Source: JAUVZF01 sp035529015 (GTDB lineage Bacteria > Planctomycetota > Phycisphaerae > FEN-1346). From it: a stretch of DNA of 7,083 nt. The notes under the pieces are model-generated. The model did not search any database. It was given only the letters and a program-made list of their open reading frames with translations, and was not told the DNA's origin. The DNA lies in contig DATKXP010000022.1 of assembly GCA_035529015.1 (NCBI GenBank), positions 1 through 7,083 of the forward strand. The letters run 5' to 3'. The position numbers and the translations under genes are program-made. Position 1 is the stretch's first letter. Each line of letters begins with the position of its first letter. This document shows positions 1 to 5,445 of this stretch, one piece after another.

Positions 1-105
1 GGCATGAAATGCCTCGCCCTCGGCGCCGCCCAAGGCCATCCGCAGGCGCACCTTTCCGCGGCGGACCTGACGGCCGTCACCGTGGATCAGATGCTCGCGC
101 TTTGA
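1..105 (+). CDS. C-terminal fragment, probable HAD-superfamily hydrolase (beta-phosphoglucomutase-like)
   Basis: This is the last 34 residues of a gene entering from the left edge, ending in TGA at 103-105. The visible peptide begins GMKCLALG, has HP at residues 13-14 and AADL at 21-24, and ends DQMLAL. HAD-family phosphatases of the beta-phosphoglucomutase/phosphoglycolate phosphatase type commonly end this way: an 'AGM.ci.v' strand, a variable loop with HP, then 'AD.v..sl.el'. The match is by pattern only. The catalytic DxD motif and cap domain lie outside the window, so substrate and exact family cannot be given. The frame is open from base 1 and has codon use like the neighbouring genes. 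The next gene follows after about 107 bases with its own possible promoter, so the two need not be co-transcribed. Confidence 0.5.
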   Translation, partial: GMKCLALGAAQGHPQAHLSAADLTAVTVDQMLAL

Positions 106-136
106 AGCGCGCGGGCGGCGCGCCGCTCGAATCGCC

Positions 137-165
137 TTGAAGCGCACGGACAACTAGCGTACACT
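137..165 (+). promoter_or_regulatory. Candidate sigma70-type promoter for the DUF362 gene
   Basis: TTGAAG at 137-142 (4 of 6 matches to TTGACA) and TACACT at 160-165 (4 of 6 to TATAAT) are separated by exactly 17 bases. This would place the transcript start near 172, about 40 bases before the GTG start. The stretch around 150-200 is visibly more AT-rich than its surroundings. The prediction is from pattern only. Confidence 0.4.
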
Positions 166-198
166 ATCCCATCCCCAAGCCTACCAAAGGGAACAATT

Positions 199-204
199 AA
201 GGAG
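199..204 (+). promoter_or_regulatory. Ribosome binding site deciding the GTG start at 213
   Basis: A strong Shine-Dalgarno sequence, AAGGAG, lies 8 bases before GTG 213. It supports this GTG as the start rather than any internal ATG. Confidence 0.8.
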
Positions 205-212
205 AATCTGCT

Positions 213-1349
213 GTGGCCAGGACTCGCAAACAACCGAAACCCGCGCGGCGCCGCCCGGCGAAGCGCGCCGACGTCCATTTCGCCTCGGCCGACGTTGACC
301 AACTGAGCGCGGAAGCCAGCCTGCCGGCCAAGTTCGAGCGGATGCTCGAGCGCCTGCCCACCAAGCAGGTCTGCCGCGACGCCGTCGTCGCCGTCAAGAT
401 GCACGTCGGCGGCCATTTCGGCTACACGACCATCCCGCCGCTCTTCGTGCGGCTCCTCGTCGCCCGCATCAAGGAGTCGGGCGCGAAGCGCGTCTTCGTG
501 ACCGACGGGTCCGACGCCGTCCGGAACGCCACCGCTCGCGGATACACCGAAGAGGTGCTCGGCGCTCCCGTCATCGGCGCCGCCGGCGTCACGGGGCGCT
601 ATTTCCACACGCACAAGATCCGCTACAAGACCTTGCGCGAGATCGAGGTGTGCGGCAACATCGAGGCGGCCGACGCCCTGGTGAACCTCAGCCACTTCAA
701 GGGCCACGGCGACTGCAGCTACGGCGGGGCCGTCAAGAATCTCGCCATGGGCTGCGTCACGAGCAAAACGCGCGGCAACCTCCATCTTCTCGAAGGCGGG
801 CTGGCGTGGGACCCCAAACTCTGCATCGCCTGCAAAAAGTGCGTCGAGGCGTGCGAACGCGGCGCCGCCCAGTGGAAGAACGACCGGCTCGAGATCTTCT
901 GGCACCACTGCGTCTATTGCCGACACTGCATGCTCGTCTGCCCGAAGGGCGCCATCAAGATCACCGGCGGCGGATTCGTGCCGTTCCAGCACGGCCTGGC
1001 GCTGGCGGCAAGGGAGGTTCTTAAGACGTTCGACCCCAAGCGCGTCCTGCATATCAACGTACTCACAAACATTACGCTCCTCTGCGATTGCTGGGGGATG
1101 AGCATGCGGCCCCTCGTGCCGGACGTCGGCATCCTCGCCTCGACGGACATGGCGGCCGTGGACCTGGCGAGCCTGGACCTGACGCGCGACGGCGAGCCCC
1201 TGCCCGGCAGCCTCCCGAAGAGCCACAAGGTCCTCGCCGGCAAACACCTCTTCGAGCGAGTGCACGGCAAGGATCCGTACGTCCAGATCGAGCGCCTCCG
1301 GGCGCTGGGGATGGGCACGGGCGCCTACCGCCTGCGCGAGGTCACGTAG
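213..1349 (+). CDS. DUF362 domain protein with two 4Fe-4S ferredoxin motifs
   Basis: A 378-residue protein of the DUF362 family. An arginine/lysine-rich N-terminal tail (about residues 1-18) precedes the DUF362 domain, which includes the conserved stretch SHFKGHG (160-166) and GGAVKNLAMGC (171-181). A two-cluster ferredoxin insert follows: C204-x2-C207-x2-C210-x3-C214 and C233-x2-C236-x2-C239-x3-C243-P, each expected to bind one 4Fe-4S cluster. A further CDC motif (C291, C293) lies in the C-terminal part, followed by the family's 'PDVGILAS.D..AVD' stretch. The protein looks complete and of usual length. There is no signal peptide or membrane segment, so it is probably cytoplasmic. The biochemical role of DUF362 proteins is largely unknown; an electron-transfer or redox role is inferred from the clusters. 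The start is GTG with a strong ribosome binding site. The SGNH hydrolase gene begins 60 bases downstream and may share the transcript. The last codons recur at 2703-2727. Confidence 0.9.
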   Translation: MARTRKQPKPARRRPAKRADVHFASADVDQLSAEASLPAKFERMLERLPTKQVCRDAVVAVKMHVGGHFGYTTIPPLFVRLLVARIKESGAKRVFVTDGSDAVRNATARGYTEEVLGAPVIGAAGVTGRYFHTHKIRYKTLREIEVCGNIEAADALVNLSHFKGHGDCSYGGAVKNLAMGCVTSKTRGNLHLLEGGLAWDPKLCIACKKCVEACERGAAQWKNDRLEIFWHHCVYCRHCMLVCPKGAIKITGGGFVPFQHGLALAAREVLKTFDPKRVLHINVLTNITLLCDCWGMSMRPLVPDVGILASTDMAAVDLASLDLTRDGEPLPGSLPKSHKVLAGKHLFERVHGKDPYVQIERLRALGMGTGAYRLREVT

Positions 1350-1396
1350 CCGCCGCATCCGAACAGCCGGCCTGCGCCGCAGCCCGGCCAAGGAAC

Positions 1397-1402
1397 AAGG
1401 AA
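1397..1402 (+). promoter_or_regulatory. Ribosome binding site for the SGNH hydrolase gene
   Basis: AAGGAA lies 7 bases before ATG 1410, and a second AAGGAA-type tract lies just upstream of it. The site supports ATG 1410 as the start, which also gives a full signal peptide. Confidence 0.6.
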
Positions 1403-1409
1403 CCCGTCC

Positions 1410-2672
1410 ATGTTCACGTCTCTCCGTCCGTCGTCGCGTCTGGTCCGTCTGGCCGCCCTCCTCCTCGTACCAGCCTTGCTGGCGACGTCCATTCCCGCAT
1501 TCGCCAAGGGCATAATCGAAAAGGGCGACCGCGTCGTCATCGTCGGCGACTCGATCACCGAGCAGAAGCAATACTCAAAGTTCATCGAAGATTACCTCAC
1601 GATGTGCGTGCCGCAACTCGACCTCTGGGTCTTCCAGTTGGGCTGGAGCGACGAGACGGCCGGCGGCTTCGTCGGGCGCATGGACCAGGACCTTTTCCCC
1701 TTCAAGCCCGACGTCATCACGACCTGCTACGGCATGAACGATGGCGGGTACCGGGCGTATGAAGAACGGATCGGCGAGGAGTATCTGGCGCAGATGCGGC
1801 AGATCATCAAGGCCGCCAGAGAAGCCGGCGCGACGATCGTCGTGGGTTCGCCCGGCGTGGTGGACACGAAGACATGGCGCGGCCCGGCCGACGTGTACAA
1901 CGACAACCTGGCGCACCTGCGCGACATCGCCCGCGACCTCGCCGCAAGCGCCGACATGCCCTTCGCCAACGTCCACGACGCCATGATGGACGTCATGACG
2001 AAGGCCAAGGCCGCTTACGGCGAGAACTATCACGTCGGCGGCGACGACGGCGTCCACCCGGCGCCCAACGGCCATCTCGTCATGGCCTATGCCTTCCTCA
2101 AGGCGATGGGGTTCGACGGCGACCTCGGCACGATTACGGTCAACATGGCCGGCCCGGCCACGGCGACCGGCGGCCACAAGGTCCTCTCCTCGGCGGGCGG
2201 CACGGTGGAACTCGAAAGCACCCGCTATCCGTTCTGCTTCTTCGGTGACGACACCTCCCCCGACTCGACGCGCAGCGTCCTGCCTTTCGTCGCCTTCAAC
2301 GAGGACCTCAACCGCCTGACGCTCATCGTCAAGGGCCTGGCGGGCGGCAAGGCCACGGTCGCGTGGGGTCCCGGCGCGCCGGGATCCAAATCGTTCACGG
2401 CCGAGCAACTGGCCCAGGGCATCAACCTGGCCGCCGAGTTCCTCGACAACCCGTTCTGCGCGGCATTCCAGAAGGTGGACGGCGAGATCGCCGCCAAGCA
2501 GAAATACGAGACGTGGCTCATCCAGTCCAACCGCATGGTGCTCGCCGGAACGCCGAAGGCCAAGAGCCCCAGATGGCCGGCGACAGCCCTGGCGGAATAC
2601 GACGCCCTGGTCAAGGCCGTGCGCGCAGCGTTCGTGCCCGTCAAACACACTCTGACGGTGACGCCGGAGTAG
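1410..2672 (+). CDS. Secreted SGNH/GDSL-type hydrolase
   Basis: A 420-residue protein with a clear Sec signal peptide: basic residues near the start, a leucine/alanine-rich core (about residues 12-26), and an AFA|KG cleavage site near residue 32. The SGNH fold follows. Block I is VGDSIT, with nucleophile Ser48 in G46-D47-S48. Block III is YGMND, with oxyanion-hole Asn110. Block V is D213-G-V-H216, giving the Asp/His of the catalytic triad. These enzymes cleave ester bonds, often acetyl groups on polysaccharides, but the substrate cannot be read from sequence. The C-terminal part (about 235-420) lies beyond the usual 200-residue SGNH core. It looks like the extended region found in many long planctomycete-type family members and I assign it no function. 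The product is probably periplasmic or exported. The gene follows the DUF362 gene by 60 bases on the same strand, and nothing in either protein points to a shared task. It ends with VTPE and a TAG stop; no frameshift is evident. Confidence 0.88.
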   Translation: MFTSLRPSSRLVRLAALLLVPALLATSIPAFAKGIIEKGDRVVIVGDSITEQKQYSKFIEDYLTMCVPQLDLWVFQLGWSDETAGGFVGRMDQDLFPFKPDVITTCYGMNDGGYRAYEERIGEEYLAQMRQIIKAAREAGATIVVGSPGVVDTKTWRGPADVYNDNLAHLRDIARDLAASADMPFANVHDAMMDVMTKAKAAYGENYHVGGDDGVHPAPNGHLVMAYAFLKAMGFDGDLGTITVNMAGPATATGGHKVLSSAGGTVELESTRYPFCFFGDDTSPDSTRSVLPFVAFNEDLNRLTLIVKGLAGGKATVAWGPGAPGSKSFTAEQLAQGINLAAEFLDNPFCAAFQKVDGEIAAKQKYETWLIQSNRMVLAGTPKAKSPRWPATALAEYDALVKAVRAAFVPVKHTLTVTPE

Positions 2673-2702
2673 GCCACGTCATCCGAACCGTGCTGAACGG
2701 CC

Positions 2703-2727
2703 CGGGCGCCTACCGCCTGCGCGAGGT
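2703..2727 (+). repeat. 25-base exact copy of the end of the DUF362 gene
   Basis: Bases 2703-2727 match 1318-1342 without a mismatch. The first copy encodes the C-terminal GAYRLREV of the DUF362 protein. The second lies 30 bases beyond the SGNH hydrolase stop. Read in the same phase it gives GAYRLREVK followed by TGA, against GAYRLREVT followed by TAG in the first copy. Sequence outside the match is not obviously similar. It may be the remnant of a duplicated gene end or a recombination scar. Confidence 0.8.
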
Positions 2728-2752
2728 GAAGTGAGCGCGGCGCGCGCTGGCC

Positions 2753-2823
2753 GAGCCGCGAGTGATAACGAGCGGCGCCGTTGACGCCGGGCGAGACAGC
2801 GCCGCTCCCTCCGGTCGCGGCTC
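2753..2823. terminator. Nested stem-loop between convergent genes, possible terminator
   Basis: Two perfect 9-bp arms are nested. The outer pair is GAGCCGCGA (2753-2761) with TCGCGGCTC (2815-2823). The inner pair is GAGCGGCGC (2770-2778) with GCGCCGCTC (2799-2807). Internal loops of 8 and 7 bases separate them, and the apical loop is 20 bases. It sits between the convergent SGNH hydrolase and metal-exporter genes, where a bidirectional terminator would be expected. No T-tract follows on either strand, so an intrinsic terminator is not assured. Confidence 0.4.
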
Positions 2824-2837
2824 AGAGGGTTCCCGCG

Positions 2838-3752
2838 TCAATGATCGTCGGGGTAGTACGGCTCGATGTGGACGGTGACGTGGGTCGCGCCGGGGACCTC
2901 GCGGCGGATGGTCTGCTCGACCTGCTGGGCCACTTTGTGCGCCTCCCGGACGCTCATCGCCGGGTCCACCTCCACGTGCAGTTCCACATGGGTCTCCAGG
3001 CCGCTGCGGCGGGTCATGAGTTTTTCGGTGTCCTTGACGCCGGGAACGCCTGCGGCGACGCGGCGAATGGCGCCGAGGGTCTCGGCGTCGGCGGCCTCGT
3101 CCATCAGGGCCGAGCCGGCGCGGAAGAACGCCTTAATCCCCACACCCAGGATGATAAGAACGATTGACAGGGCGGCGATGGGGTCGAGGATCTGCCACTC
3201 GTGGCCGAGCACCAGGGCCGCCGAGATGCCGGCCAGGGCGCAGACGCTCGAGAACGCGTCGCTGCGATGGTGCCAGGCGTCGGCCAACAGGCTCTCGGAC
3301 TTCAGGCGCCGCGCCAACCGGTACTTGTACTGATACATCCCTTCCTTGATAAGGATGCTGGCCAGGACGAACCAGAGGGTGAAGGTCTTGGGGAAGGATT
3401 CGGGGGGCGGCTTGAGGATTTTGTCAATCGCCTGGTACCCCAGGACCACCGCGATGAGGATGAGCATGACAGCCACAGTCCGGGCGGCCATGAACTCGGC
3501 CTTGCCGTGGCCGAAGGGGTGCTTCTCGTCGGCGGGTTTGCGGGCCCGCCTCAGGCCCCAGAGGACGACGACGCTGGAGGCGCTGTCGCTCAGGCTGTGA
3601 CCCGCGTCGGCCAGGAGCGCACTGCTCGTGCCGAGGATGCCGCCCACCAGTTTCGCCCCGCCCAGGAGGATGTTGCCGACGATGCCGACCCACGCGCCCC
3701 AAGCGGCCTGACGATACGCCTTCGCTTGTTTTGCTGCCACGTCAGGTTCCAT
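2838..3752 (-). CDS. Cation diffusion facilitator (CDF) family metal exporter, probably zinc
   Basis: A 304-residue inner-membrane protein with six predicted membrane helices (roughly residues 18-38, 44-66, 88-108, 123-140, 166-185 and 190-210) and a cytoplasmic C-terminal domain (about 215-304). CDF proteins exchange divalent metal for protons. By-eye comparison with E. coli YiiP (FieF), from memory, aligns the transport site as H52-x3-D56 in helix 2 (within DAGHSLSD) and H161-x3-D165 in helix 5 (within DAWHHRSD). This HD-HD arrangement is typical of zinc-selective members; YiiP has DD-HD. D75, H78 and H82 (in HPFGHGKAE) match the second site. In the C-terminal domain H259 and H295 match metal ligands, while YiiP His232 appears replaced by Glu243. 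Length is normal. An in-frame stop at 3762-3764 fixes ATG 3752 as the first possible ATG; no Shine-Dalgarno sequence precedes it. It converges on the SGNH gene and lies downstream of rsmB on the same strand. Confidence 0.92.
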   Translation of the reverse strand: MEPDVAAKQAKAYRQAAWGAWVGIVGNILLGGAKLVGGILGTSSALLADAGHSLSDSASSVVVLWGLRRARKPADEKHPFGHGKAEFMAARTVAVMLILIAVVLGYQAIDKILKPPPESFPKTFTLWFVLASILIKEGMYQYKYRLARRLKSESLLADAWHHRSDAFSSVCALAGISAALVLGHEWQILDPIAALSIVLIILGVGIKAFFRAGSALMDEAADAETLGAIRRVAAGVPGVKDTEKLMTRRSGLETHVELHVEVDPAMSVREAHKVAQQVEQTIRREVPGATHVTVHIEPYYPDDH

Positions 3753-3758
3753 GCCGGC

Positions 3759-3764
3759 ATTCTA
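3759..3764 (-). promoter_or_regulatory. Candidate -10 element of the CDF gene, possibly giving a leaderless mRNA
   Basis: On the minus strand TAGAAT (5 of 6 matches to TATAAT) ends 6 bases before ATG 3752, so transcription would start at or next to the A of the start codon. No clear -35 is seen; the best is a weak TTGGTG with a 20-base spacer. The absence of a Shine-Dalgarno sequence fits a leaderless transcript. Confidence 0.35.
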
Positions 3765-3808
3765 ACGCGGGGCCGACGGCAGACCACCAAAAAGCGCCCC
3801 CTCCGAAC

Positions 3809-3825
3809 ATGGGGTCAGACCCCAT
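3809..3825. repeat. Short palindrome with core GGGGTCAGACCCC
   Basis: ATGGGGT (3809-3815) pairs with ACCCCAT (3819-3825) around a 3-base CAG loop. It is the first of three hairpins in the 129-base cluster between the CDF start and the rsmB end. The form resembles REP-type extragenic palindromes. It shares the sequence GTCAG with the arm of the larger inverted repeat at 3884-3937. Confidence 0.65.
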
Positions 3826-3841
3826 TTATTGCTCTGTGTGG

Positions 3842-3865
3842 CACGGCCGGCCTTGCCCGGCCGTG
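3842..3865. repeat. GC-rich hairpin CACGGCCGG / CCGGCCGTG
   Basis: A perfect 9-bp stem (3842-3850 with 3857-3865) encloses the 6-base loop CCTTGC. It is the middle hairpin of the extragenic cluster. There is no T-tract, so a role as an intrinsic terminator is not supported. Confidence 0.6.
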
Positions 3866-3883
3866 TTTCCGCGCACGGCGGGG

Positions 3884-3937
3884 GAAAAACGGTGTCAGGA
3901 ACCGTTTTTCGAGAAACGGTTCCTGACACCGTTTTTC
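3884..3937. repeat. Perfect 24-bp inverted repeat at the rsmB 3' end (REP/MITE-like, possible terminator)
   Basis: Bases 3884-3907 are the exact reverse complement of 3914-3937, with a 6-base loop, TTCGAG. Each arm also holds a smaller palindrome, AACGGT...ACCGTT around GTCAGGA. The outer ends are A5 and T5 tracts, so an RNA from either strand would form a GC-containing hairpin ending in U residues, a shape compatible with bidirectional termination. The element overlaps the last codons of rsmB and supplies its stop codon. The form and the nearby GGGGTCAGACCCC palindrome suggest a dispersed repeat mobilised in trans; no REP-associated transposase gene is in the window. Confidence 0.8.
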
Positions 3938-5445
3938 AGCAGGGCCCAGAAGGCGCCGTCGTGGTCGGCGGCGGGGAGGAGTTGTTCGCTCGCGGCCAGA
4001 CGCCACGGACGATGGGGCTCGAGGAAGGCGCGGACGACGCCTTCGTTCTCCTCCGCCTCCAGGCTGCAGGTGGAATAGACGAGGCGGCCGCCGGGGCGGA
4101 CGCGGGATGCCGCCAACGTGAGCAGTTCGAGTTGCCAGCGGGGCAATTCCTCGAGGTCGTCCGGCCGAAGACGCCAACGGGCTTCGACGCGCCGCGCCAG
4201 GACGCCCGTATTGGAGCACGGGGCGTCGACGAGTGCGGCATCGAAGCCGTTCGGCGGTGCGGCCTCGGCCAGGTCCTCCGCCAGCGAGATCGTAACATTC
4301 GCCGCCCCGCGCGCCGCCAGGGCTTGCCCTGAGTATCGTCGAAGGGCACGGCGAAGCACCTGGAGTTTTTCCGGGCTCCGGTCACAGGCGACGATCCGTC
4401 CCTCGCCGCGCATCGCCTCCAGGATTTGCGTCGTCTTGGTTCCCGGCGACGCGCAGAGGTCGAGCACCGCCTCGCCCGGCACCGGGCGGAGCGCTTCGAC
4501 GGCCAGCATGGCGGAAGGGTCCTGGATGGTCAGGCTCCCGTCGGCGAGGAGGGATTCCAGTCTCGCCGGGTCCAGGTCCGAAACGTCCACGCAAAGCGGA
4601 CGTGGGCCCGGCGCCGTGGCATGCTCACGCAACGACACAGCGTGAGCATGCCACCCAGACTTCAACTCGCGGGTGGCATGCCCACCCTGTTTCGGGTGGG
4701 CATGCAGTCCATCGGCGCCCGTCGCTTCGGCAGTGAGCGATTGCAGGAGCGCCTCGGTATCGGGGAGCATCGGGTTCGCGCGTGCGAAGAGGCGAGGCCG
4801 GCGATTGTTCCATCGGCAGATGGCCTCCGCCACGTCGCCGAAGGCGTCGAGCCAGCGCGCGACGAGCCAATCGGGATAGGAGTAGGCGGCCCCGAGGAAG
4901 GCGGCGCGGTCCTCGCGCGGATCGGGGAGGACCGCCTCGCGGAGTCGGACGACGCCGCCGTCCGGGTTCGGCACGGCATCGGGGGCGGGAAGCCCGTCGG
5001 GTTCGTGGCCGGCGATGAGGCGCTGGACGCCGCGGAGGACGCCGTTGGCGAAGCCGGCGGCCTTGTCGCCCGACTTCTTTCCGCGCGCGGTGCATCGTGC
5101 GGCCTGGGCGGCCTCGTTGACGGCGGCATAGTCCGGCACGCGGTCGAGAAACAGGAGTTGAAACGCCCCAAGTTCCAGGATGGCGAGGAGGTCGGGCTGG
5201 ATCGTCGTGGCGCGGCGTCCTTTGCCGCGGGCGTGGCTGACGAACAGGCGGAGCGTGCGCCGATGGCGGACGACGCCGGCGGCCAACTGGGTCGCGAGCG
5301 CGCGGTCGCGCGGCTCGAGGCGGATTTCCTCGAAGACGGCGTGGAGGGCGTCGCGGAGGAAGGTCCGCGTCTTGCGGGCGCGGCGAAGGGCTTCGAGAGC
5401 GGCGCTGCGGGCGGACGGCGCGGGGGGCGTCACCGGAGGAACCAT
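3895..5445 (-). CDS. rsmB: 16S rRNA (cytosine(967)-C(5))-methyltransferase RsmB, carrying repeat-derived insertions
   Basis: A 516-residue protein that methylates C967 of 16S rRNA using S-adenosylmethionine. An N-terminal NusB-like RNA-binding domain (about residues 1-150) precedes the Rossmann methyltransferase domain. That domain has the SAM-binding motif DLCASPGTKT (329-338), the PCS motif with Cys410 and the TCS motif with Cys460; the two cysteines are the pair expected in this family. ATG 5445 is chosen because homologues begin with this NusB segment, an AGAGG precedes it, and it overlaps the DUF116 gene end by 16 bases. The frame stays open upstream to 5772, but that part is out-of-frame DUF116 sequence. 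Typical RsmB proteins are about 430-450 residues. The excess includes three repeat-derived pieces: about residues 246-277, residues 367-374, and the last dozen residues (NGVRNRFSKNGS). No catalytic motif is broken, so activity is likely retained. Confidence 0.93.
   Translation of the reverse strand: MVPPVTPPAPSARSAALEALRRARKTRTFLRDALHAVFEEIRLEPRDRALATQLAAGVVRHRRTLRLFVSHARGKGRRATTIQPDLLAILELGAFQLLFLDRVPDYAAVNEAAQAARCTARGKKSGDKAAGFANGVLRGVQRLIAGHEPDGLPAPDAVPNPDGGVVRLREAVLPDPREDRAAFLGAAYSYPDWLVARWLDAFGDVAEAICRWNNRRPRLFARANPMLPDTEALLQSLTAEATGADGLHAHPKQGGHATRELKSGWHAHAVSLREHATAPGPRPLCVDVSDLDPARLESLLADGSLTIQDPSAMLAVEALRPVPGEAVLDLCASPGTKTTQILEAMRGEGRIVACDRSPEKLQVLRRALRRYSGQALAARGAANVTISLAEDLAEAAPPNGFDAALVDAPCSNTGVLARRVEARWRLRPDDLEELPRWQLELLTLAASRVRPGGRLVYSTCSLEAEENEGVVRAFLEPHRPWRLAASEQLLPAADHDGAFWALLKNGVRNRFSKNGS
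4324..4347 (-). repeat. 24-base insertion inside rsmB, CCCTTCGAC...CTCAGGG element
   Basis: On the minus strand this reads GCCCTTCGAC, GATA, CTCAGGGC, AA: a short element with inverted GCCCT/AGGGC ends. The same GCCCT recurs immediately afterwards at 4319-4323, like a flanking direct repeat. It encodes ALRRYSGQ (residues 367-374). Removing exactly these 24 bases leaves RRALAAR in frame, which fits the normal spacing before the conserved ANVTI strand. The sequence is of the widespread 'CCCTTCGAC..CTCAGGG' type of dispersed bacterial repeat, recalled from general knowledge. Confidence 0.65.
4616..4654. repeat. Inverted repeat with GGCATGC core, inside rsmB (unit 1)
   Basis: GTGGCATGCTCACGC (4616-4630) pairs perfectly over 15 bp with GCGTGAGCATGCCAC (4640-4654), around a 9-base loop. 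It lies in frame inside rsmB and encodes histidine/alanine-rich sequence such as WHAHA and EHAT. It is unit 1 of a two-hairpin element with the unit at 4676-4705. Confidence 0.8.
4676..4705. repeat. Inverted repeat with GCATGC core, inside rsmB (unit 2)
   Basis: GCATGCCCACCC (4676-4687) pairs perfectly over 12 bp with GGGTGGGCATGC (4694-4705), around the loop TGTTTC. A further GGTGG just outside (4672-4676) gives the GGTGGCATGC form shared with unit 1. It encodes LHAHPKQGGHAT in rsmB. Both units lie in the segment linking the NusB-like and methyltransferase domains. Confidence 0.8.

Noticed and set aside
102..145. Nine-base direct repeat TTGAAGCGC at 102-110 and 137-145
   Set aside because: Short and in GC-biased sequence, with no extended similarity around it, so chance is the better explanation.
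87..1571. Long minus-strand open frame opposite the DUF362 gene (494 codons)
   Set aside because: It lies fully antisense to a gene with recognisable domains and reads as arginine/alanine-rich sequence with no family motif. Long antisense frames are expected at this GC content.
1575..2648. Minus-strand open frame opposite the SGNH hydrolase gene (357 codons)
   Set aside because: It mirrors the real gene's codon periodicity and has no recognisable domain; the plus-strand gene has signal peptide, ribosome binding site and catalytic motifs.
3201..3926. Plus-strand open frame opposite the CDF gene and running into the hairpin cluster
   Set aside because: It is antisense to a clear membrane transporter and has no motif of its own; its NGVRNRFSRNGS ending is only the translated inverted repeat.
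4574..4605. Possible small hairpin ACGTCC...GGACGT in rsmB just beside the repeat insert
   Set aside because: It encodes the conserved LCVDVSD segment, so the pairing is probably incidental to coding.
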